Shown: one piece after another, positions 10,900 to 26,169 of the stretch
Position numbering within the stretch: the stretch's first letter is position 1
Layout of the letters: the number at the start of each line of letters is the position of its first letter
Source: Ceratothoa steindachneri
Lineage: Eukaryota; Arthropoda; Malacostraca; Isopoda; Cymothoidae
Direction: 5' to 3'
DNA: 64,000 nt
NCBI GenBank assembly: GCA_963969495.1
Contig: OZ018321.1
Coordinates: forward strand, 125,978,298 to 126,042,297
Made by a program: the position numbers and the translations under genes
The notes under the pieces: generated by a model
What the model was told of the DNA's origin: nothing
Seen by the model: the letters and a program-made list of their open reading frames with translations, nothing else
Databases searched by the model: none

Positions 10900-11795
10900 A
10901 CCTTACTTCTATAAATCTGATTCATTAAGGGAGTGACGATAGAGCCGAAAATATATGGAATTTGGATATACATCTGAATTCCAACAACCTGCAGAAATGC
11001 AACCTTAATGCTAATATATAAAATTTTGAGATCTTTGGTGTACTTGAATGTGAAGATGTACCATTATTTTTAATACAAAAATTATTTTCTAGGTAGAAAC
11101 AAAGAAAGTATGGCAACAACATTTTCTTTAAAAGTTTTGTGTAATTTGCTGACTTTATTTTGGTTTTTTGGTTTCAAAAAAATGAAAGTCAGGTTTACCT
11201 TTCCAAGAAACTCCTGCAGATATAACCTTTTCGAAAATTTAATATCTTACTATTTACCGTTCGCGTAAACATCCTTGTTTTGACGTTTTCATATAATTTC
11301 AATTTAAAACCTCATCTGTCAACACGAGCTTCTGAACATTATTAACTGGATAATTTTCAAAGAATGTTCCGCACCTTGCTTTTATTTTATCCTTCACATT
11401 ATTGCTTTTTCTTGAAGTGGAATTTCTTTTAAATACTTTGAGATTAGACGATTTTACCTCACGTTGCGCAGAAATCTAACCATTAGCCAGATTTTTTGGT
11501 AACTGGGCGTTGCAATAAATCAATTCCTGATGCGTCTTATTGAGAACAAATTTTATCAATTATGTAAGGCATATTTTCTGGAACTGTAGCTGTTTTGGGC
11601 CTACCACTTCCCGGTTGCCTAGTGGTTGTTCCTATATCGCAAATCTTCTTTAGAAGTCTTTCAAGTGTAGGTCTCTTTCAACCTCTGCCAGAGAACTCGT
11701 GTAATAATCTTCCACTCTTCCATCCTTTGTCAATGTAGCAAGCTTTAATAAGAACACGTCTTCTGACAACATGATTTAGCCTATTGAACAAGGGG
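10900..11795 (-). pseudogene. mariner-type transposase, decayed
   Basis: Read on the minus strand with frame changes, the order is that of a Tc1/mariner-superfamily transposase. An N-terminal helix-turn-helix reads IKACYIDKGWKSGRLLHEF and PTLERLLKKICDIGTTTRQ (about 11,640-11,760). A linker reads PGSGRPKTATVPENM. The first catalytic block has become LVLTDEVLN (about 11,300-11,340). MVSAGVSWNGK-like sequence appears as VISAGVSWKGKPDFHFFETK (about 11,170-11,230). A worn second catalytic block reads NGTSSHSS near 11,050. Many stops. It is not closely like the Tc1-like copy at 8-9.7 kb, so it is another lineage. TIRs were not found. Confidence 0.75.
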
Positions 11796-11799
11796 AAAA

Positions 11800-12640
11800 T
11801 AAGTAGATCTGAGATATTTATGTACCATAGAAATAGAGGTATATTATATGTATGTACATAATTTGTATATATATATACAACTTATAAAATTACATAAAAC
11901 CTCTTAGAAAAATATAAACCCCTTATAAATCAATAAACATTTTAACTCTCTGAGATGCAGTGAAGCAACTGAGCTAAAATGTCAACGCACCTCCTATTTA
12001 AGCTTGGAGTCAGGACAGGAGAAAGAGAGAATTTGTGGGAGAAAATATTGGGGATAAATTGCGTTCAGATGCACAAATTCTGCATAACCAAGTTCCAAAT
12101 TAATTGAAAACTCCATATTAATTAGATGGCTCAACACGTTATGTATCATTTTAGAGATTTAAGAAATGACGGCTATACAAGTCATGGCCATTTGTCTCAC
12201 ATTGGGAAATTGGCCTTGAGCGTTAACAATTCCCAAAAGGCAACGCATCAACACTTATAATCATACCCTTCTACTTTCACTGATTATATTCATACAGGGT
12301 AAGGGCTGGGGTGCATCGATGCAGAAACATCCCCCTCATCCTCTTCAATTCCGCCCTTTATTTCTCAAGATGTCATTGCGCATCAGGGAGAGAAATGTTA
12401 CCTGCTTCCCTTGCCGTCTTTAATCCCCGCATTGTGTGGTCGGGCGCATCAGCACCACCAATATTACTCTCCACCCTCTCCTAAACTTTAATTCCCATGG
12501 TCGGTGGCGACCAGCATAGTAATAATGCAAGGACAATTATTTCCTCTTGGCCCATTGGCGGGAACCGAACATATGTGGATGAACTCGTCATCGGTCCCAT
12601 GCGCAAAAACTTTCATCTTGACTTCATAGCACATGCGAGC
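11800..12640. other. A/T-rich intergenic DNA, nothing recognised
   Basis: Contains a small TATATATATA-centred palindrome (TTGTATATATATATACAA near 11,865) and no coding signal. Confidence 0.45.
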
Positions 12641-12652
12641 GAGAGAATGAGT

Positions 12653-12656
12653 GAGA

Positions 12657-12716
<60 letters not shown>
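12653..12716 (+). repeat. (GA)n microsatellite
   Basis: A near-perfect GA run, followed by further GA bits and a short (AAT)n at about 12,767-12,791. The Leu/Ser and Arg/Glu frames across it are low-complexity artefacts. Confidence 0.95.
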
Positions 12717-12717
<1 letters not shown>

Positions 12718-12998
12718 GAAAAGAGATAAATATATAGAGTGTGTGTTTGAGAAAGAGAGAGAGAGATGATAATAATAATAATAATAATAATGAGAGAGAG
12801 ATAGAGTGAGGCAGACACAAGTAATTCTGACTCTACTATTAATTAAATAATTTTAATGGTTATAATAATAATAACTACTAAAGCATATATAATATATTCT
12901 GAGAACATACTCTCCCTATCACAACTCACCGTATTTTCTGCATGAACCGAAACTAGTGTGGTAAATATACCATAAGTCACTATTGAGTTTATTTTAAT

Positions 12999-13001
12999 TA
13001 T

Positions 13002-13096
<95 letters not shown>
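12999..13096. repeat. (TA)n microsatellite
   Basis: Nearly 100 bp of TA with one AAATA interruption near 13,014. Confidence 0.95.
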
Positions 13097-13099
<3 letters not shown>

Positions 13100-15440
13100 A
13101 GGAGGCCATGTTTTATATAGGAATGTTTATATTTTACTGCAGAAGAGGCATTGTTCAGCTTCTTGGGAACTTTTTCACTTTCCATAAGTGACTATCCCTT
13201 GAGGAGAAAGGGATCGTTAAAGATCATTGTAACTCATTATTTATTTGCCCGAGGCATCTTTCGACCATACTGGTCATCTTCTGGAGCTACACTGATAAAT
13301 ATAATTCAATGATTTATTAAGGAGTGGATATACATATATATAAAATAAATAGATAATAGTGGGAAATAACATTAAATTAAGCTGAGAAGGGAAAGTTATA
13401 AGTTGAATTATGAAGTAAAAGTTCGGAGAGAATGTGGAAATCAGATATTTACGTAATTTACATTATACTTGAACAGAATTACTACATTTTAAGATTAATC
13501 ATCTCTAATAATTAAATATAAATATAATACAGGGATATTTATCATTCTATTATTGTATATTTAAGTAGTTCTATTATTTCTATAAATTAATTATAAGTTA
13601 TTACATTTAGTATTCTATCACTTTATTTATTTATTTAGGCACTTTATTACTTTATTGTTTATAATAAAACTATTAATTAAATATTTTACACTGAGTCAAT
13701 TTTGTTACTTTAATCAATGTACTCTCTCTGATATGGATAAATTACTCCCGCTTCTCGTTTACTCTCTGCCAGAATTTTCTTTTCTCTTCTTTCTTCCCAT
13801 TTCACTTTCATCTTAACTTAACTTTCTTTTCCAGCGCTACTTCAAGGAGCTTCTGGGAAAGCTACTTTGCATTCATTACGGGATTAAATACAGATCAGCC
13901 AGAAAATTCGCAGCAGTTGGTTGCTAAATGATGTTTGAAATTCTTTTGCGGAAGATAATTACCAGAACCTACCACTATCGTAATGGCAGAAAAGATAGAA
14001 GGATGATTATTAAAAGGTGGAGAAGAAAAGATACTTTGAAAATTTAGCCTTTTGTAAGGGCGATTTACTCTTACTTTTTAATCGTGGATTTCTTGAGCAC
14101 GGTGACTTCAAGGTCGGATTAACACGAAGTTTAAATGAAAAAATGGCAAACATTGCAAATTACAGCAAGTGGGATTTCTTCAGAGGAAAAAAAACGAGAA
14201 AAGAAAAAAACCGTCTAAAAATAAAGATAAACGGAAAAAATGCGATTAATAAAAAAAGGCATTGATTAAAAGGATTTCTACAGCAAAAAAAAATCTTCTC
14301 TAAAATAATTAAGGGCGGAAGAGAACATACACAGTCTCCAAGGAACAGGCTCGTAAAGGGATTACAGTTACACAAACGCATAAATTCGGAACTGTAAAAC
14401 TTCACAGGCAACTGATAACCAACATGAGAATATGAGGTGTTCGACATTCATACCACTGGTATGTAAAGAGTATTTACGTTCGTAATTCTAAATACTATCC
14501 GTACGAACTTTTCAATAGTGTTTTGAGATACGTTACTCCGACAGAGTACTAAAACATAACAAAATTTACTACTGCAATTTTTGGTACACCTAAGCCTCCC
14601 CTATTTTCTCTTTACTCTTAATAAGTCATTCTCTCACTCTCCTCCTTTTCCTCGTTCCTTGCTCGCATTCTTCCGCTGCCGCCAATTTTTCAACCTTGAT
14701 TTAAATAAGAATCGTCGGCAGAAATTCGTCTTGATCTTCTTTGTTCCACTGAGGCAACAATGCTCCCATAATAATGATATGAATTAATACCTTTATTATA
14801 TTGAAAGGTTAATTAATACCATTACATAAGGTATCAGCGCCAAACCTGTATCAGGTGAAAGTTTAATGCGGAAGGAGCTAAGTATCTTAACCGAGGCTAT
14901 CCTTGAGAGACCAAGGCAAAAGGTCCCTGATTGGCTCAATTACATACTTCCCATCATTTGGCGCCATTAAAGTGCCAAAATATTCTTTAAGGGGTCTAAA
15001 AACCTAAAAACAAGTAAACTAAAGTGATGGAAGCAAAAACAAAAATGGAAAATGTGTTTTAAATCGTTATTACTCCATCCAAGAATTTGGGGTTTTCATT
15101 CGGTTACCGGGATGTAATAATAATATTAATAATAACTTTATTGAAATAAATGTCGTGGTATGACCAGGTGTACGCTGTTATACGCACACTGGCCTACTGG
15201 CCGACCGAAATTAAGGCTCCACCTGGAAATGGCTCTAAGAGTGCTTTAAATACACATTTGCTAGGCAAAAGAATATTCAAACACAGCTGCAAAAATATAT
15301 TTTAATAGGAATAAAAATTGCATACACATATAGGGCAAGTCAAATGGCAATGCAATTAAATATCGTCAGTTCACGGCTAAGATGATTGACACTATCAATT
15401 AAGTTTGAAATTAATTAAGAAATGATCTGACAATTATGAA
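13097..15440. other. A/T-rich intergenic DNA, nothing recognised
   Basis: Several frames of 60-95 codons (14,017-14,787) are lysine- or phenylalanine-rich, overlap on both strands and show no motif. Confidence 0.45.
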
Positions 15441-16270
15441 TGTTCTAGGGCAATTGGTATCCTTGAGGCTCGACGCGGTAAAGATAGGAGGATCGTGACG
15501 AAGTGGGGGTTAAATCCCTTTTACCTTTATGTACCGCGACTAGCACCATGGAGGTAAGTTCCACTTTGAACCTTTGGGCGTCTCACGAGACGCTTAATCC
15601 AACTTCGGGAAATTGAAGATGGGGCCTGTTATCGTTAAGAGGCAAACGGAGGATGCTTCGGGGATGGCTTTTCCGATCCTTAAAATCCGAAGACGTGGTG
15701 AGAAAGGTTGAAGCGCGCCTAAAACTATCTCCACGAACAACACTAAGTGACGACTAGCTCTTCCTTGGCTCTTCGAAAATCACTCAATTCTTCTCTGCAT
15801 GAGAATGTAGTCGATTACCTCTCTACTAACGAAGACGTTAACGGCTAACGTACTGGACAGCGGCTTCAGACACAATATGCCTGTGAACTCCGAAGTATCG
15901 AATATATACTCCGAAATTATCTAGACGGGGAGAGAGATTTATCGCTAACAGACTTCCTTAATTGCCTCGGGGTCGCGATAAGGATCCATAGCGGGAAGTC
16001 GCGATGCCCACTTAATGGTATTTCCATTGTTCTAATTTTCGCAGTATATAGGACAGATAAATGCAGCGTTGCGAACGGGACGTGAGGCCGACTAAATTCG
16101 TCTTCGACAATGGCGTTTCGCCCTCGCGCAAGGTGCTTGGTGCAGACGGTCAACGGCGAACTGGGGAAGTCAAGGGTTGGGGGGAGATGACGGAGAACCG
16201 AGGTACTAGAGAAGGTGAGAAGAGAAAAAAAATCCTTTTCTCTCTCCTTATTCTTCCACAATAAGGTTAG
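15441..16270. other. Locally more G+C-rich segment
   Basis: This stretch is visibly richer in G and C than its surroundings. It holds a perfect 7-bp hairpin, GCGTCTC-AC-GAGACGC, near 15,580 and a strong donor-like ATGGAGGTAAGT at about 15,549. The frames at 15,917-16,264 overlap on opposite strands and match nothing. The composition could reflect an unrecognised repeat or an exon, and I cannot say which. Confidence 0.3.
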
Positions 16271-16360
16271 ATAATTTTTTAGCTAGAAAGTTGATCACAA
16301 TTTTGTTAAGATTGTTTATACAACTGTGCTTTAAATTATTTAAAAAAACTGCATGATGAT

Positions 16361-16363
16361 AAT

Positions 16364-16397
<34 letters not shown>

Positions 16398-16414
16398 TAA
16401 TAATAATAATAAAA
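16361..16414. repeat. (AAT)n microsatellite
   Basis: An ATA/AAT triplet run with small interruptions. It lies just beyond the 3' end of the minus-strand LINE at 16.5 kb and may be that element's simple-repeat tail. Confidence 0.9.
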
Positions 16415-16499
16415 TACCAGAACGATTGGGTAATAGAAAAGATTTCGTTAATGTAACATAAGCCTTATGACGCTGATCTTACAATCAGAGAACGAAAAT

Positions 16500-17520
16500 A
16501 CACCGAAGTATGTAATTGTATCGTAAAATTATATATTTCATGTTTCTATAAACAGTTTCGTTAAGTCAAATATTTTAAAGCAATTAAGTTCCTTGAGAGA
16601 TGATATGAAACCATTCCAAATACGAACAGACCAAAATATAAAAGAATCTCTAGATTTAGATTTAATAATTTTAGGAAGGTCAAGATTCGGAGCCAAAGAA
16701 AAGCAGGTTGTGCGGTAACGATGGGAATGATACGATATTAAAGAATGGGCTAAGTAATGATGTTAAAATTTTAAATAATTTTATCGTCATTTAATAGTTT
16801 GTGAGAATTAAAAGAGTAATTTATTGTAATTGATTTGTTGGGCGGGTATTAAAAGCCAATGGATTTCTATTTTCGTCGGAAAAATTTATTAATTTTAGTG
16901 TAATAGGTAGAAATAATTGTACCTAAAAAAGTATTCTATTGGTGCTTTTAGATAGAATGAATTGATTGTGCAGTGTTAGTTTTGCTGGACAAAAAAGGGA
17001 ATATTCTTTTTAAGGAGCCCAGTCTCTTAAACAAGTTTTTGAGAGGTATTTCTGATTGGATGTGAAAATTTAGTTTATCCTTAATGTAATCACCAGGTTA
17101 TTTAAATAAGGTAAGATCGCTTTAACGGGCTAGTTGGCTAGTAATAATGATAACTTATTAAGGGAGAGTATCATATAGTTGGTGTTATCAACGTTCTGTG
17201 AAAGTCTGTTTGCAGAAAGCCATAAATAGTTGTTTGAGAGTTCAGCGTTGAGATTAGAAAATAATGTTAGTAGGTTATTGTGCATTATAGATACAGAGGT
17301 ATCTTCCGAAAACTGCATGGAACTCAATAAACTATAAAAAAGAGAAAATAAATTATTGGACTCGTAATAATTAGTGGTAAGTTAGCATATGAAAGTAGAT
17401 ACAGAATTATGAAAAGAAGAGTTGTTTTTAAGTTTTAGAATATTAGACATTACTTTAGGATTAATACAAGGAAAGTCGAGCAAAAAATTGATATTTCTTG
17501 GAGATCTGGGGAGATATGTA
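16500..17520 (-). pseudogene. LINE reverse transcriptase C-terminal half, decayed, non-CR1 type
   Basis: On the minus strand, 17,327-17,130 reads NNLLTLFSNLNAELSNNYLW then LSANRLSQNVDNTNYMILS. This is the segment after the catalytic DD box in Jockey/I- or RTE-related LINEs, where a WLxANKLxLNxxKTxxMIF pattern is usual. Further down, INEFSHPIRNTSQKLV, GLLKKNIPFFVQQ and SVRIWNGFISSLKELNCFKI (about 16,590-16,650) match the rest of the C-terminus. Many stops and frameshifts. The wording differs from the CR1-like copies elsewhere in the window, so this is a separate LINE lineage. The start is not visible. Confidence 0.65.
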
Positions 17521-17661
17521 GCCAAACTATCGGAGAAGCTGGGTCTGAATTTGTGATGGAAATAATTTGGGGGTATTGGCGTAGGGACTACGTAAAATAG
17601 AAGTTAATAATGTTTTGTTAGATTAATAGTCATTTAAGAAATTATTCCCCATTGGTACTGT

Positions 17662-19720
17662 TTAACCCTTGTCCACTCACGTTAACAAGGAGGGCCATCA
17701 CTCATATGCAACATTTTGTAATAGGCTTCTTTCCATACAAAATATATATTTAATTATTTCTGCCTCTCCAAGTGACCTTGCGGTAGCAGATGAACTCATT
17801 TTTATTAACGTGGTATCCCCTGCAGACCTATTCCTCGAGCGATTTAGCGAGTTGGAAATTTCGTACTTTTTACCAATCTTCTGCGTGCTGGGAAAATATT
17901 GTTGTTACATTCGTGACAAAAGGCCCTATACACCTTTTTGCATACTTTACACCTTTCCATCCGTGTAGAAGTTGTTTGTTCCGCATTAGCTGCTTGTAAT
18001 TGGATTCGGATAAATCATAAACGCTCCGCAGCTTCTCCTGATTTAGGGGAAATTCTGTGGTTTTCGTTTTGAAATTGGGCTTCTGCACTTGGCCTAACGA
18101 GCATTTTTGCCAGGTTTTTCAGGAATACCTTTTTTTGATATTGGTGATTTCTTTGTCGAAAAATAAGGAAAGCATTGTGAACACTTAGATCCATCAAATT
18201 ATAAAATACTAGCAGAGGCCAGCGAACGGTTTTCCTTCTGCATGTAAATTATTCTATGTTTTCATCGAATTGGTCAACTACGTTTTTTCGAAATTTTAAT
18301 CTAAAATGAGAGCAGGTTTATTAGCTTTTTTAAGCAAATACTCATCCCCAGCATGAGAATAACTAAGTAGAATAACATTCTTGTTTTTCTTCGGAATATA
18401 GGAAACCAACATGATGTGACTTCGAAGATCATAAGCAAACACACTTGATTGCACTGTTCTTTTGATTTATCTTAGGGGTTGAGGAATCTCTCTCTGTTTG
18501 ACCTGATTGTTCCCAACAAAGTAAGATTATTTTCTAATAATGTAACAGCTAAACCATGCGATGTAAAGAAGTTGGCTGCAACGATCTCCCCTCCAGTAAT
18601 TTCGTATGAGTAATTCAAGCACAACATCCTTTGCAAGATTTCGATGTACTCCTTCTCTTTTCTTCCCAGTGTAAATCTTTGCATTCAGCGCATACCCACT
18701 CTTTGCTTCACATAACCAAGTAACTTTTAGCCCATATTTTCTTGGTTTTGTTGGAATTTAAGTCCTTCTTGGAATTCTTCCTCGGTGTAGTTGTTCATAC
18801 ACATTTACTAAATCATCAGGAATATACAACTGAGAAAGCCTTTCTTTGAATGGATTCAAGATCTCGCTGATTGTAGCTAACCTATCTTCCTGCAGACGTT
18901 CCTAACGATTTCTGTAATTATCGAACCTTATTGCTCTTAGGAAAAAATTATGACATTCCTTTGACATTACAGCTCGATAAATTGGATTCGCATCAACTGG
19001 ATTCCATACATCATCAATAGAAATATAATTATGTCCAACAGCTCCTGCATATAAAATGAACCTAAGACACGTTGAGTGTTCACGACTTTATATTTTATCA
19101 TGTAAGTGTACACAGCCTTTGCATTAGCTCTCAAATTTTGAGTAATGCCTCTCACTTTTCTATTTGTATATCTCTGAATATGTAGAAAAATGTCATTTAT
19201 AAAAAAAAACTGAATGCTTCATTTTCACTGTTTGGGGTAGCTAAAGTTCGTAGTGTATATGTGCACACATTTCTGCTTCGTCTACGTGATAAAAATGAAG
19301 TAGAAAAAATTAGGCCTAAGACCCCTCCATTTGCGTTCCATCTTGTGTACATTCTTGAGCGTCTGCCTCCTCGGATGAAAGTTCCTCACTAGATGTTTCT
19401 TCAAAGATTGGAAGCTGATGTATCTGTCTTTCTTCATCTTGCCTTCCTCCTTTTTTGAGAATCATTCTATCACAACTGGTATCTTCTTCTATCTGATTGT
19501 ATTCCATATCAGAGGATCCCGCTTGCAATTCATCTTCACTCTGTCTTTCATCACACGCAAGATGCTGAAGTATATTTTCTTCGGAAGAAACTAAAAACAT
19601 TACACGCTTCATGACTGGATTGTTATATGTTGCCATCTTTGTGCATAAAGCCAGAGTGTACGACACCTTCCGTAAAGATTGATTACCAATCAATCTTAGT
19701 TGCAAATATGAATCCATTTA
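17662..19720 (-). pseudogene. piggyBac-family transposase, decayed
   Basis: The minus-strand frame 19,717-19,316 starts at the N-terminus and includes an acidic segment (SSEELSSEEADAQE) typical of piggyBac N-termini. Broken frames follow. The strongest match is GGEIVAANFFTSHGLAVTLL then LTLLGTIRSNRERF (18,485-18,610), the block near a catalytic Asp of piggyBac. Beyond it, NRSLASASI and KCSQCFPYF around 18,150-18,230 fit the next conserved block, and a Cys-rich C-terminus reads RMERCKVCKKVYRAFCHEC (about 17,890-17,950). TTAACCCTTGT at 17,662 resembles a piggyBac end with its TTAA target; no matching opposite end was found near 19.8-20.3 kb. Dead by several stops. Confidence 0.75.
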
Positions 19721-20460
19721 TTTTCGAAATTGTCACAAAATGTTTTACTTGAGTTAATAAGTGTTAAAATGTGTGTTTTTTTAATACATTTAAGTAGGTT
19801 TTTCGGTAATTCAAAGGACTGAAAATATGTGAACTAGGAAGAAACATGTAGAGAACAGGGTAATTTACAGTGTTTATATAATAAAAAGTAGTAGAAAAGG
19901 ACTAAAGTCAATGAATTGATTTAAATGGCGAAGGTTTCAGTAAGTAGTGAGGGCATTACACAGTTTATAAGAGGGATGCTTCGCTGTGATTGCGAAATGA
20001 TTTGTGAACGAAAAGCTTTGTTTTAGTTTTTAAGGAGAAAAGGGACAAAAATAGGCATATAGTCAGTTATATTGACTACAATTATTCAATAGAAGGTAAT
20101 GGGAAATTTGGTTGTACTATTTATAGTCAATACAAGTTAAGGAAGTGGAAGGGAAATAGGTACAATATTTAATGTAGACTAAGATTTCTTCAATTATTTT
20201 CATAACACAATTTAATTTTAGATAATGCTTAGACTAAAACGAAAAAATATATAATTTACTAGATGTTACTAGTATTCAATTGAATCTCCTTTTGCTTCGA
20301 GACTAAGTGTATGTAGGAATGAACTGAGCGCAAGAGGCACGTAGAGATTCAGCCGAAACTTTCTCCCAGTATTTCTCGAGGATGCACTTAAAAACTTCAA
20401 CACTTTGATCAGATTTAGTACAGGACTTTTGCTCAAGATTGGACTACACGCCAAAGTAAA
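19721..20460. other. Between piggyBac and mariner remnants, nothing recognised
   Basis: Probably includes the worn piggyBac end. No motif, RNA gene or repeat was seen. The 80-residue minus-strand frame at 20,269-20,511 may be a decayed continuation of the next transposase. Confidence 0.4.
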
Positions 20461-20464
20461 TGCG

Positions 20465-20765
20465 GTTCTAATGTGAAAAATGGGATGCCAAAGTTCTTTT
20501 GACCACAACAACTTAAAATAGCCTTGGCCCAGTTCAGGAACCGTTTTGGCTGTGTGTGAGTTGATTCATCTTTTTGAAGGGTGAAATTGGGATTTCCTAT
20601 TGGGGCATCCACTCAGGTGATGACTTCGTCCACATCTCCAAATAAACATGTTTTTCTTCCTGGATAGTGAAAAACTTCTCATCAGTCCACCTAATTAGGG
20701 AATGTGAATCATCAAGGAACCGTTGGGAGAGCAGCTTTGTTCTTCCGACTCTGTTTTTTTGGTGA
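20465..20765 (-). pseudogene. mariner-type transposase fragment
   Basis: On the minus strand from 20,758, RVGRTKLLSQRFLDDSHSLI then RWTDEKFFTIQEEKHVY match the first catalytic Asp region of Tc1/mariner-superfamily transposases (the xxTDEKxFT pattern). A worn continuation reads SPEWMPQ. The HTH and the other acidic residues are not evident. The style is close to the 11-kb copy. Confidence 0.62.
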
Positions 20766-23175
<2,410 letters not shown>

Positions 23176-23499
23176 AAAAATTCTAGGGTCGGCAAAAACC
23201 GAAAAATAACTGATTTTTCATAATTATCAACGCATTCTCGTGATTGCATTAGTTTTTCATCATCATCATCACTAACTCTATATTTTAAGAAAGGGCTTTT
23301 TTGAGAGTGTTGAAAAAATAGTAAATATTTTTTTTGCTTATTAATGAATGACTTCATATTAAAATTAAAAATCTATTTTAGATGCATCTTCGCTAAAACA
23401 TTTGAATATACGATAAAATAAAAAAATCAGCAATGCCTAAATTTGAATGAGTTTCTGAACTACACGATTTGTAAATATTTTGATTTTTTAAATTCCAAA

Positions 23500-23930
23500 G
23501 CATTGGATAACCAGGCAATTGCTTCGCCACTAAGATTAAAATTTAAAATCTAAAAAAAGGCAGCCATGATTCAATTTTTATAAATTTTCTAAACTTCGTC
23601 AATTATAATAATTTAAAAAAAAACTCTAGATGAAATTTTCCCCCCTTTCAAAATATCACGTTGCTAAAATGTAGTTATAGAAGAAGATATATAAAAACAA
23701 TTATCTGAACTTCACCATTTGTAATTCTTTGGGTTTTAAAAAATTCACAAAATTTCGATACTTATATTTATTTCTGAACTTCACCATTTTGTTTTTGATA
23801 TTATAAAAGAATTATTAAAAATAACTTTGATAAAAACATAAGTCATGACCAAACTAAGATGAAATTATTATTCAAATATCAAAAAAATCTCCTTCTTAAA
23901 TTATAAAGTTAGTTAAGTGATCATTTTTCG
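23500..23930 (-). repeat. Dispersed repeat family X, inverted copy
   Basis: Starts ACCAGGCAATTGCTTCGCCA, then GGCAGCCATGATTC, AACTTCGTCAATTAT, TGAACTTCACCATTTGTAAT and CAAAATTTCGATACTTATAT, and ends near TTATAAAGTTAGTTAAGTGA. Compared with the 26.17-kb copy it lacks about 34 bases between two CTTCGCCACT-like repeats, as expected for deletion by slippage. Smaller family pieces lie at about 23,255-23,340 and 24,230-24,285 (GGTGAAGTTCAGAAATTTAG then ACCATGGCTGC) in forward orientation. Confidence 0.72.
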
Positions 23931-24439
23931 GAAAGTCACAATTTTGTTTTTTCAAACACTAAATAAAGGTGTTCAAAAACTGCTTGGAACGAAATATGAG
24001 AGAATTTTGATCGTTTGATAAGTTTTGATCAATATTTGGAGAAAAAAAACTCTCCTTCTAAAGAAAAGCTCCCAAATGAACAACGATACAAAATATTGAG
24101 TTAAGGATGAAACGTTTTGAAAATAAAGGCATTTAAATAATTTTGGGATATGTTTTTAGAACGCCATTTTTTGGAAAGACATGCAAGTTTTCTAAAATCA
24201 AGATATTATTATTATTATTCTTATCATTATTATTATTGGTGAAGTTCAGAAATTTAGAAAAATTTAACCATGGCTGCTTTTTTTTTTTTTTTTTTTGTAT
24301 ATTTGAAATTTTGATTTGAAGTTATTTCTAAAATAGATTTTAAATTTGAATCTTTATCAGGAGGAAATCGCTACTGGCACCTAAAAACGAGTAGAGCTAA
24401 ATGAGGAGTGGAGAAGCCGCTCCTTTTGTCCCTAACAAT

Positions 24440-25040
24440 ATATTTTAGTAACGGGAATTTGTGGATGGGTCAAATAGAAGGATATATGCAGGGGGAGAAG
24501 AATAAGAATAGTTGAACGAGAATAAGAAAAGAAGGAAGGTAAAGATAAGGCAAGGAATAAGAAGGAGGAAATAAAAAGAGAAGAGAAGAAAAAAGTGAAA
24601 GAGAAGAAGAGAAGGAGTAGAAGGAGAAGTTAGGAAAAGGAAGAGGATTAGAAGAAGAAGAAGAAGAGTAGTAGAGCAGGAGGAGTAGGAGTAGAAAGGG
24701 AAGTAGTAGAGGATGAGATGCATAGAATAAATAGGTGGAAGAGAAGAAAATATTGAGGGACATGAGAAGAAAATAAAATAAAGATGGAAGGAGGAAGAGT
24801 TGATAAGGAAAGGAATAGGAGATTTATAAGAAAGAAAAAAAAAGAAAAAAAAGAAGAGAGGAGGAAGAGGGAGACAAAAAGAGAGAGCAAAATGGAAGAG
24901 ACGTAAGACAATGAATAGGAGCAGAGCAGGAGGAGAAGAAGAGATCGAAAAGGAGAGGAGAAGAAGAGATCGAAAAGGAGAGGAGAAGAAGATGGAGAGT
25001 AGGAGAATAACAATTATAATAATAATAATAATAATAATAA

Positions 25041-25071
<31 letters not shown>

Positions 25072-25125
25072 AAGAAGAAGAAGAAGAAGAAGAAGAAGAA
25101 GAAGAAGAAGAAGAAGAGGAAGAAA
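24440..25125 (+). repeat. Long purine-rich tract ending in (TAA)n and (AAG)n
   Basis: About 650 bp with the plus strand almost wholly A and G with scattered T. It closes with (TAA)n at about 25,017-25,042 and a long pure (AAG)n at about 25,043-25,118. Such mirror-like purine runs can form triplex DNA. The Leu/Ser-rich and Arg-rich frames here are artefacts. Confidence 0.92.
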
Positions 25126-26160
25126 ATTGAAGAATTCCGAGTTTTTAAAAGAAAGAAATTCAGAATTAATTAATTTTTGTAGGATGTGGGTTAATAATTA
25201 ATAAATAAAGTATCTATTATATTTAAAGGTGTTTTTGTTTCTTTTTACTCTAAAATGTGTTAAGTAACGTTTAAACAAATAGTAAAAAAGCGGCTTCAGG
25301 GGCCAAATAGGCCTAAGGACAACAGCCCGAAGGGATGTTGTTAAGGAGCGCAGCGAAACGCAAGAAACCGTAGTTTGTTATTCTATTATTTTCATTCATC
25401 AAAATAATCCTTTGTACAGAAAGAAACACGAAATGTATATAACCATTTTAAAATATGAACAAAATAACTCATAAAAGAGCTGCCTTCGAATTTCTTTTTC
25501 TTATCGGTGCGCCGAAAACGAGGTTTAAAATTGGAATTCAATTCAAGGATTTTTGTTCTATGTAAAAAAACGGCCAATATTTTGGCAGTGAAGCGTAAAT
25601 ATAAAAATTATCTTATTTCTAAAGAAAAATAATTTCTTTATGTTTGTTCGTTGAAATCATTATTTAAAATAATTTTCTTAGATTTTCATAAAAGGGTATA
25701 GAAATTAAAGACTTCAGCTCCATTCTTTCATTCAAAGGAAATTACATTTTTTTTGTTAATACAAGAAAACGAATCGGGAATAGGGAACAAATAAGCGATG
25801 GCAGATTAATAATTTCCAAAGAATTTTGCTAAAAAATTTATACGGTTCGTCTCGGATTGTGGTTCATCAAGGTTGTTATATTTGCGTTTTAAACTGGTGA
25901 ATTTCATTGAGTCGAAAACTCCATAAGAAACAGAAACAAACAATGAAATTTCAACAAGGTTAAGCTCTCGTTTCGGATGGACACAAACCCTCAAATAATC
26001 TCATTTGTGTTTGGGTAGATGGTTTCACCCTCGATTTGCGATTGTTTATGAGAAACTTTCCAGTGAGGACTTTAACAGAGGATTGAAACCACTGGTAACT
26101 GAACTCTGCCTGGTGAGTAAAAATGGCCCAAAATCGAGACCATTCCGGTGAATAATCAAA
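25126..26160. other. A/T-rich intergenic DNA, nothing recognised
   Basis: A short G/C-richer piece near 25,290-25,370 (GCCCGAAGGGATGTTG) stands out but is unassigned. Confidence 0.4.
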
Positions 26161-26169
26161 CCAGATATA

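Noticed and set aside
12488..12820. 110-residue and 90-residue frames over (GA)n
   Set aside because: Low-complexity artefacts that overlap on both strands.
15549..15562. First exon with a strong donor site (ATGGAGGTAAGT)
   Set aside because: Only the donor consensus supports it; no coding motif or acceptor partner could be traced.
19800..20300. Opposite end of the piggyBac element
   Set aside because: Only a weak ACAAGTTAA near 20,135 resembles the TTAACCCTTGT end; it is too short to claim.
24445..25201. Leu/Ser-rich and Arg-rich frames of 90-120 codons
   Set aside because: They follow from the purine strand bias and the (AAG)n run.
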